Source: Nakazawaea peltata
Lineage: Eukaryota > Ascomycota > Pichiomycetes > Alaninales > Pachysolenaceae
DNA length: 64,000 bases
Direction of reading: 5' to 3'
NCBI GenBank assembly: GCA_001599355.1
Contig: BCGQ01000005.1
Coordinates: 438,222 to 502,221 of the forward strand
The translations under genes were made by a program, and so were the position numbers. The notes beneath the pieces are model-generated. The model was not told the origin of the DNA and did no database searches. It saw only the letters and a list, made by a program, of their open reading frames with translations. This document shows, in pieces, positions 59,301-64,000 of the stretch. How positions within the stretch are numbered: the first letter of the stretch is position 1; each line of letters starts with the position of its first letter.

Positions 59301-61960
59301 ACATTGTAAGACTCGATTTTCTCGGCGATGATGTTGTTACCGGACATCAAACCGGTACCTCTAGTCCAACCGATGACGGCACCAGTGATGGTCAATTGGT
59401 CAGCCCAGTTCTCAGAGTACCATTTGTTGAACAATGTCTCTAAACCAATCTTAGACTCAGAGTACATACCGTCACCACCGAAGGTACCGTGGTTAGGAGA
59501 CAACGGCAAGATGACCTGCGCAGGTCTGGTCTCAATGTTACGCGCGGATTTTTGCTTTTTGATGTGACCGAGTAAACGAAGCACGTTAGTGAGCATAATT
59601 CTGTGCGCCAATTCGGATTTCGAGTCGATGTTTTCGAGTTCGATTCCGTTTTCTGGGATGGCGGCGAATGGGATGACGGCGTCCAAATCCCATCCGAGAC
59701 CGCCGGCCTTGACGTCATCGTAGATGTATTTGACGAGGGCTTCGACATCTTGCAGAGAACCACCGTTGAATGGAACAACTACCAAACAAGATCCCGAAGC
59801 GCCGTGTTTGGCGTAGATCGATTGGTAGAATTCGGTGACTTGCTTGGAGAATCTGGAGGTGGTGACGATAACCTTGGCTCCTCCCATGATCAAACCCTTT
59901 AAGACGTCGGCACCGATGGATCCGGCACCAGCACCGGTAAGTAAGACGGTTTTACCGGCGTAAGATTGACCGTTGACGGCGGCTTTTTCTAAGGTGTTAA
60001 GGTAGGTGGAGGTCAATTCACGAGAATATTCCCAAGATTCACCTTTGCGTTCCTTCAAATGTAAGAATGGAACGGTAAGAGGAGGAATTGAGGAGGCAAC
60101 AGGTTCTTTGATCTCGGAGAACGACAGCAATGAGGCGACTTCATCGTGTTCTTCATCATCAGAGGAATCTCCGTAATCCAAGACAGCCTTAGCTGGTTTG
60201 GAAGTTTGGATTTCGTCAGATTTGGCAACGTAATCGATCAATTGCTTGTATAACTTATCAACTTCAACCTTGGTCTCCTTAGAAGCTTGCTTAGAAAGCA
60301 GCTTATAGATACGAGCAAGGTCTTCTTTGATAGTTGGTTCACTTTGACGGGTCATTTCAGAACCTTGAGCCATCTTGTAGACGTAGTCAGCGAGTTTAGT
60401 AACTGTAGGGTCATGAACTTCCTCGTAGGTGATATTACCTTGGGCATCAACTGAGGTCTTTGGAGCTGTTGGGTAAGAAATGTCCTTGTAGACTGGGTTG
60501 GAGTCGACAACTTGTTCACAGTTCTTGATCAATTGCTCTCCCAAACGTTTGGCCAATTGGTAAGTTTGACCCTTCTCTTCAGGACAATGGTCGATGTGGT
60601 ATTTCATGAATTTCATCAAGGTTGGGTTAGCTCTGTTCATGATGTTGATACATTGAGAGATGGTCTCACGGTCTACAGAAGTTAATCTACCGTGAATGAT
60701 CTCAAAGAACATGGAAACAGCATCTTGTCTGGCCCAGTTCCAAGAAGAATCGTAAACTCTAGCCTTTAATGGAGAGAAAGATGGGGCAATACCGGAAGCG
60801 TAGATTTCTCCGTGTTCGACATTGAATAAATCCAACTCAGCTTGTAATACTTTGCTGGCTTCTTGTTCTTCCAAGACCTTCTTGGCGTCGGCAGCAAGAT
60901 CCATCTTGAGGTAACGAGCAAGAACTTCCAATTGTTGTCTGGCAAGAATTCTTTGATCTTTGGTCATTTCCTCGAATTGAGCAGAGTCGATGACGGCACC
61001 ACCGGCGGCAGCACCACCGGCACTGGCGCTAGCACTAGCAAGAGAGATACCAGCAGACAGAGCGTATTTCTGAGCAACAGAATCCAAGAATCCCTTGGCC
61101 TCAGCCTCGTTACCCAAACGTTGAGCTGGCTCCATGGTCAAAGCGGTCAATAAGACAGAGTCTTGTCTACCGGCACCCAAACCCCATCTGGATTCCAAAT
61201 GCTTTCTGGCAGTAGAGACTGAGAATCCACCAGGCATCTTAGAAGACATTAATCTGGCAACGAGAGAAGAACTTTGTTTACCTAACAGACCGTTGAAAGT
61301 GTCTTGGAATTGTTCGGCCAATTCTTGCAATGGAGTGTCTTCTGGTTTCTCTGGGGTGGAACCGAATTCCTTACCTAAGTCACCGAGAATTTCGTTTTGA
61401 ACAGTAGATTTACCTCCGACCAAATCCTTGATAGCCTTAGACATTGGGATACCGTCTAATGGTTTCTTCAATTTGTGAGCAACAAGGACGTGTAAGACGA
61501 GAGAAGCAGAGACTGGTTCATCTGGGACTTCAGCGACTGGACCTGATGGGGCGGCAGCGGCGACTGGAGCAGCAGCAGCTGGGGCCAGAGCCAGAGCAGC
61601 CAGTGGAGCAGCAGCTGGAGCGGCCTCAGATGTAGCAGCTGGAGATGCAGCAGCAGCAGCAGCAGCCTCTAATTCAGCAGCATCTGGAGTGTAATAAATT
61701 TCCTTCTGATCCTTGGAGTAACATAAAACTTGTCTCTGTAAAGATAAAGCAGCGTCGTAACTCTCGTATTTAGCCTTAATGGTTCTGGAAGCCATACCAG
61801 CCAAGGTTGGAGAAGGACCGATCTCAACGACTCTCTCGGTCTTGAAATCCTTCAAAAAGACATCTTGGGTCTCGATCCATCTAACTGGCGAGGCAAATTG
61901 GTAAGCTAACAATTCAGTTAACAAGACGTGGGACAATTCTTGTTCGATGTCAGCACGCAT
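56360..61960 (-). CDS. FAS2: Fatty acid synthase alpha subunit (Fas2)
   Basis: 1866 residues (yeast Fas2 1887), intronless. Domains in order: MPT C-terminal piece at the N-terminus ([20 protein letters not shown]), Ala/Pro linker (about 97-143), acyl carrier protein with [20 protein letters not shown] (phosphopantetheine Ser near 185), ketoreductase ([28 protein letters not shown]), ketosynthase ([10 protein letters not shown] with the catalytic Cys; [26 protein letters not shown]), and the C-terminal phosphopantetheinyl transferase ([28 protein letters not shown]). With Fas1 it forms the cytosolic alpha6beta6 synthase. CTG codons at residues 120, 123, 125 (linker), 225 (FNG-x-LGKQSSS) and 1414 (RSVP-x-PGKGIL) all sit at Ala positions. 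Confidence 0.97.
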   Translation of the reverse strand: MRADIEQELSHVLLTELLAYQFASPVRWIETQDVFLKDFKTERVVEIGPSPTLAGMASRTIKAKYESYDAALSLQRQVLCYSKDQKEIYYTPDAAELEAAAAAAASPAATSEAAPAAAPLAALALAPAAAAPVAAAAPSGPVAEVPDEPVSASLVLHVLVAHKLKKPLDGIPMSKAIKDLVGGKSTVQNEILGDLGKEFGSTPEKPEDTPLQELAEQFQDTFNGLLGKQSSSLVARLMSSKMPGGFSVSTARKHLESRWGLGAGRQDSVLLTALTMEPAQRLGNEAEAKGFLDSVAQKYALSAGISLASASASAGGAAAGGAVIDSAQFEEMTKDQRILARQQLEVLARYLKMDLAADAKKVLEEQEASKVLQAELDLFNVEHGEIYASGIAPSFSPLKARVYDSSWNWARQDAVSMFFEIIHGRLTSVDRETISQCINIMNRANPTLMKFMKYHIDHCPEEKGQTYQLAKRLGEQLIKNCEQVVDSNPVYKDISYPTAPKTSVDAQGNITYEEVHDPTVTKLADYVYKMAQGSEMTRQSEPTIKEDLARIYKLLSKQASKETKVEVDKLYKQLIDYVAKSDEIQTSKPAKAVLDYGDSSDDEEHDEVASLLSFSEIKEPVASSIPPLTVPFLHLKERKGESWEYSRELTSTYLNTLEKAAVNGQSYAGKTVLLTGAGAGSIGADVLKGLIMGGAKVIVTTSRFSKQVTEFYQSIYAKHGASGSCLVVVPFNGGSLQDVEALVKYIYDDVKAGGLGWDLDAVIPFAAIPENGIELENIDSKSELAHRIMLTNVLRLLGHIKKQKSARNIETRPAQVILPLSPNHGTFGGDGMYSESKIGLETLFNKWYSENWADQLTITGAVIGWTRGTGLMSGNNIIAEKIESYNVKTFSQVEMSFNILGLLTPEISEMAQNGPVLADLNGGLQYLENLKEITHKSRSEILETSEIRQSVHREHISDVIVVEGDKADGPFAKVLLNKRANASYDFPELKPYQEIKKLAPHLEGLLDLERVIVVTGFAEVGPWGSARTRWEYELYGEFSLEGCIEMAWIMNLIKYFNGTIKGKHYSGWVDAKTSAPVDDKDIKKKYEEQILAHSGIRLIEPELFHGYNPEKKEFIQEIIIEQDLDEFVASEETARQFKSQHGDKCQIFQTEDGGDEYTVKLLKGAVIYVPKLLRFDRLVAGQIPTGWNPATYGIGQDIIDQVDPITLYALVSTVEALISSGITDPYEFYKYVHVSEVGNCSGSGMGGVTALRGMFKDRYKDQPVQNDILQESFINTMSAWVNMLLLSSSGPIKTPVGACATAVESVDVGVETILSGKAKVCIVGGYDDFQEEGSYEFGNMNATSNADDEFAMGRTPSEMSRPATTTRSGFMEAQGAGSQIIMTADLAVKMGVPIYAICALTNTATDKIGRSVPLPGKGILTVARELPSSVKNPKLDIKYRKRLLEQRKRLIKLFVDEEVEIARETAGDDAELLQELLEQVQNSAKQQLKHAQHELGNDFWRNDAKIAPLRGALATFDLTIDDLGVASFHGTSTKANDKNESATINLMMKHLGRTEGNPLYGVFQKYLTGHPKGAAGAWMLNGAIQILQSGIVPGNRNADNVDKIMEDFEYILYPSKSIYTDGIKACSVTSFGFGQKGAQAVVIHPDYLLAALDEATFNEYADKVAKRHKAAYRYMHNAVIRNTMFVAKDKAPYSDDLEQPVYLNPLARVEPSKLDESKLVYTNKSVQATSTVSSTVESLTKGLTGGKGVGVDVELLSAVNIENDTFVERNFTAAEIAYCKAAPSSQASFTGTWSAKEAVFKALGVKSQGAGAALKDIEITRDSNGAPQVVLSGEASKAAKASGVKNVKVSISHDDVQAVAVAISEF

Positions 61961-63745
61961 TTTGATATTGTGGTGAATGATAAGTGATCAATCGATGTAT
62001 AACTTGACTTGAAGTGTCTTCTTTTTAGCTGAGGATCTTTAGGTGAAAAATACTGCAGGATAATTTTCCGCTCGTTGTGCACTTCCTTTTTTGTTGTTTT
62101 TTCGATTTTGTTGTGCTTTTTGGTGGGAATTTGAGAGGATTTTGTGAGAGGGAAAATTTAGTGAGGGAAAATTTGAGGGAAGAGACGCGATGAGGAGATT
62201 TGTTGGGAAGTGCGCGAAGAGTAGGGAAAACGCGTGGGATTAGAGGGATGTTGGGAAGGAGAGGAAATGCTGTAGGGAAATACTGTAGGAAAACAGTAAG
62301 GAAAACAGTAAAGACATACTGTAGGTACATCCTGTAGGGGAATAGTGTAGGCTGTGGTTGAACACAACACAAACAACAAAGCACAACCCACAACCCACAA
62401 CACATACAATACATATTTGTGCAATGTTGTATGTGCTGGTTGTGTAGATTTTTGTTGTTATTGCTTAGTTTTAGTTCTTGTTACAATCACTTCAGTACTC
62501 TCTTTGACTCTCTTTCACTTCCTTTCTGTCTATATCCCCCTATTTCTTATATTTCTCTATATTTCTGTGTGCTACCCCTCTTAATTGAACCTATTTCCTA
62601 ATCGGGATATTATTAAACTTTAGATTTGACTTCTTTCAGATCTTTGTCTGAGGGGGTAAGCGATGTCAGTAGACACGATATGAAGATATTTATTACGACA
62701 TCATTACACTGAGTGTTTTTTCTACGGCCATGAGAGTCTGTTTCCTCTTTTATGCTATTTCTTCTCTACATTATCCCTTCTCTACAATATTCTTTCGGCA
62801 TTATCCCTTCTCTAGATTTCCCCTTGTCTAGTTACATTATACCATAAGGTATTGTCAATCTACTACTATGTCTGTCACAGTTCACTATATTTCCATCCTA
62901 ATCCTCACCTAAATTCACTCCTCAATCAAGACAAAATCTCAATATATAAATGATCTCATTTAATTCCTTAATTATAAAACCTGAAGAAATTAAAATATTG
63001 ACACTTAGCCCCTCGCTTAATATCCTACGCCTAGCTTCCTATACCATTGCCTACTCTCCTACAGGATTGCCTTCCACTCCCTACCACTACACCGCCTATT
63101 TACATTGCTTACCTCCCTACCATTAATAGCCTCCGGATTAACTACTGTTGTCCCAACATAAAGTGGAGATTCTTCTGTTTACTCTCCTTCCCCTCAAGGT
63201 TTGTTTTACTTTTCTTCCCCTCTTCTTCACTATTAACGCACACAAAAAACTCGTATACAAAATAATCTACTCCACCTACCCCACCCCGCTTGCCACCGTT
63301 AATTGTCTCGATCTGGTTCTTTGTGATTATTTCGGCTTGTTACAGCCCTATAATTTGCTCTGCTGCTGCGGTTTTGCCATCTGATACGCTCCCCCTTCCC
63401 GCATTAAGTAACTCCTTATCGTTACTCCTCTTCATTTCTCCCCTTTTGTAAATATCTCTCCCCTCCATTTGTATACGAAGATAATTGTAGCTTAATTATT
63501 TAAACAACCTAATTTCTCCACTCGGCCGATTACCTATCAACTTTGAAGTCCTCCTTTAGTGCTGAGTGACACCATTAGATCCATCCTCCAGCCACCAATC
63601 GACCCTACCCAACTCATCCAATCCTTGACCAAGGTGTATTTCTATTGATATATTTTGCACTACTTTTTTATTTTCGGCAATTTGCAATTCTATTTCCCAA
63701 TCAGGCAACTTCCTCATCAGGCAATTTTCACACTCGAACTCTAAT
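61961..63745. other. FAS2 promoter and right-hand intergenic region
   Basis: 1.8 kb. 62118-62290 is purine-rich on the plus strand (C/T-rich for FAS2), with short TACTGTAGG repeats to about 62345 and one ACGCGT at 62232. 62520-63480 is pyrimidine-rich on the plus strand, with CATTATCCCTTCTCTA repeated twice (about 62770 and 62799), and fits a promoter for the gene at the right edge. No convincing gene between. Confidence 0.5.
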
Positions 63746-64000
63746 ATGAAGCTGATTAATCCAAAACCAATACATCTTTTAAGCAACAAACGTTCGATAT
63801 TCAGCATTCAAGCAGCTCTGCCCATTTCTCCACTCATTCCAACACCTGCAGAGGATTTGATATCACTGTCAATTCCACCCTCATTACTCAACTCCAAGCC
63901 AAACATCTCACTGCTTTCTCTTCGATCGATCATTGCCTCACATAAGATGGATTCACAGTATTTACAGAACATTTTGGATTATAAACCTCGGTTTTACAGC
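63746..64000 (+). CDS. Partial open reading frame leaving the right edge, unknown
   Basis: The ATG at 63746 opens 85 codons without a stop up to the window end. The N-terminus (INPKPIHLLSNKRSIFSIQ) is basic with hydrophobic residues, possibly a mitochondrial presequence. A second ATG at 63947 (MDSQYLQNILDYKPRFYS) is an alternative start. The C/T-rich sequence before it resembles the promoters of other genes here. No family recognised from this fragment. Confidence 0.5.
   Translation, partial: MKLINPKPIHLLSNKRSIFSIQAALPISPLIPTPAEDLISLSIPPSLLNSKPNISLLSLRSIIASHKMDSQYLQNILDYKPRFYS

Overview
The window is nuclear DNA of a budding yeast (Saccharomycotina). Most genes are ordinary yeast housekeeping genes (CAP1, LTO1, LIN1, NUR1, APE1, YIF1, AFG1, BUD16, SYF1, VMA8, RML2, ATP5, COQ7, FRQ1, CTK1, BAS1, FAS2). 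They are closely spaced on both strands and have few, short introns. The codon CTG falls again and again on residues that are invariant alanine in conserved proteins: Coq7 138, 141 and 145, Frq1 104, Fas2 225 and 1414, and Ape1 186. It also falls inside an Ala/Pro linker and inside an exact Glu-Ala repeat. The best reading is that CUG is decoded as alanine, which places the organism in the Pachysolen / Nakazawaea / Peterozyma group. The genus cannot be settled from this window. Conceptual translations made with the standard code therefore show leucine where the cell should insert alanine.

Layout. 1-22 kb: dense housekeeping block, from CAP1 (cut by the left edge) to BUD16, including a DCG1 gene broken by one in-frame stop. 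22.2-29.7 kb: gene-poor island of about 7.5 kb that holds only two secreted-protein genes. One has the processing layout of a peptide pheromone precursor. 29.7-47.9 kb: dense again, running from SYF1 through an intron-containing VMA8, an M28 peptidase, an Est3-like gene, RML2, ATP5, COQ7, FRQ1, a Met/Ser/Asp-repeat protein, an F-box protein, a spliced secreted Cys-rich protein and CTK1 to a spliced 74-residue DUF1748 gene. 48-64 kb: BAS1 divergent from a deubiquitinase gene, a universal stress protein, the 5.6-kb FAS2, and an open frame that leaves the right edge.

Themes. Mitochondrial functions are well represented (PPR protein, Afg1, Rml2, Atp5, Coq7, DUF1748). Transport and secretion follow (Yif1, Frq1, Ape1, Vma8, several secreted proteins), then transcription and splicing (Ctk1, Bas1, Syf1, Lin1). 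Many promoters carry a long C/T-rich tract on the sense strand of the gene they serve, and in the BAS1 / deubiquitinase promoter the skew flips halfway. Introns follow yeast rules: GTAAGT / GTATGT / GTAGGT donors, and TACTAAC-like branch sites in the short ones.

I saw no tRNA, rRNA, CRISPR array, transposon or retroelement, and no inverted repeats large enough to suggest a centromere. Gene names rest on recognised motifs and remembered family sequences. No database search was possible.
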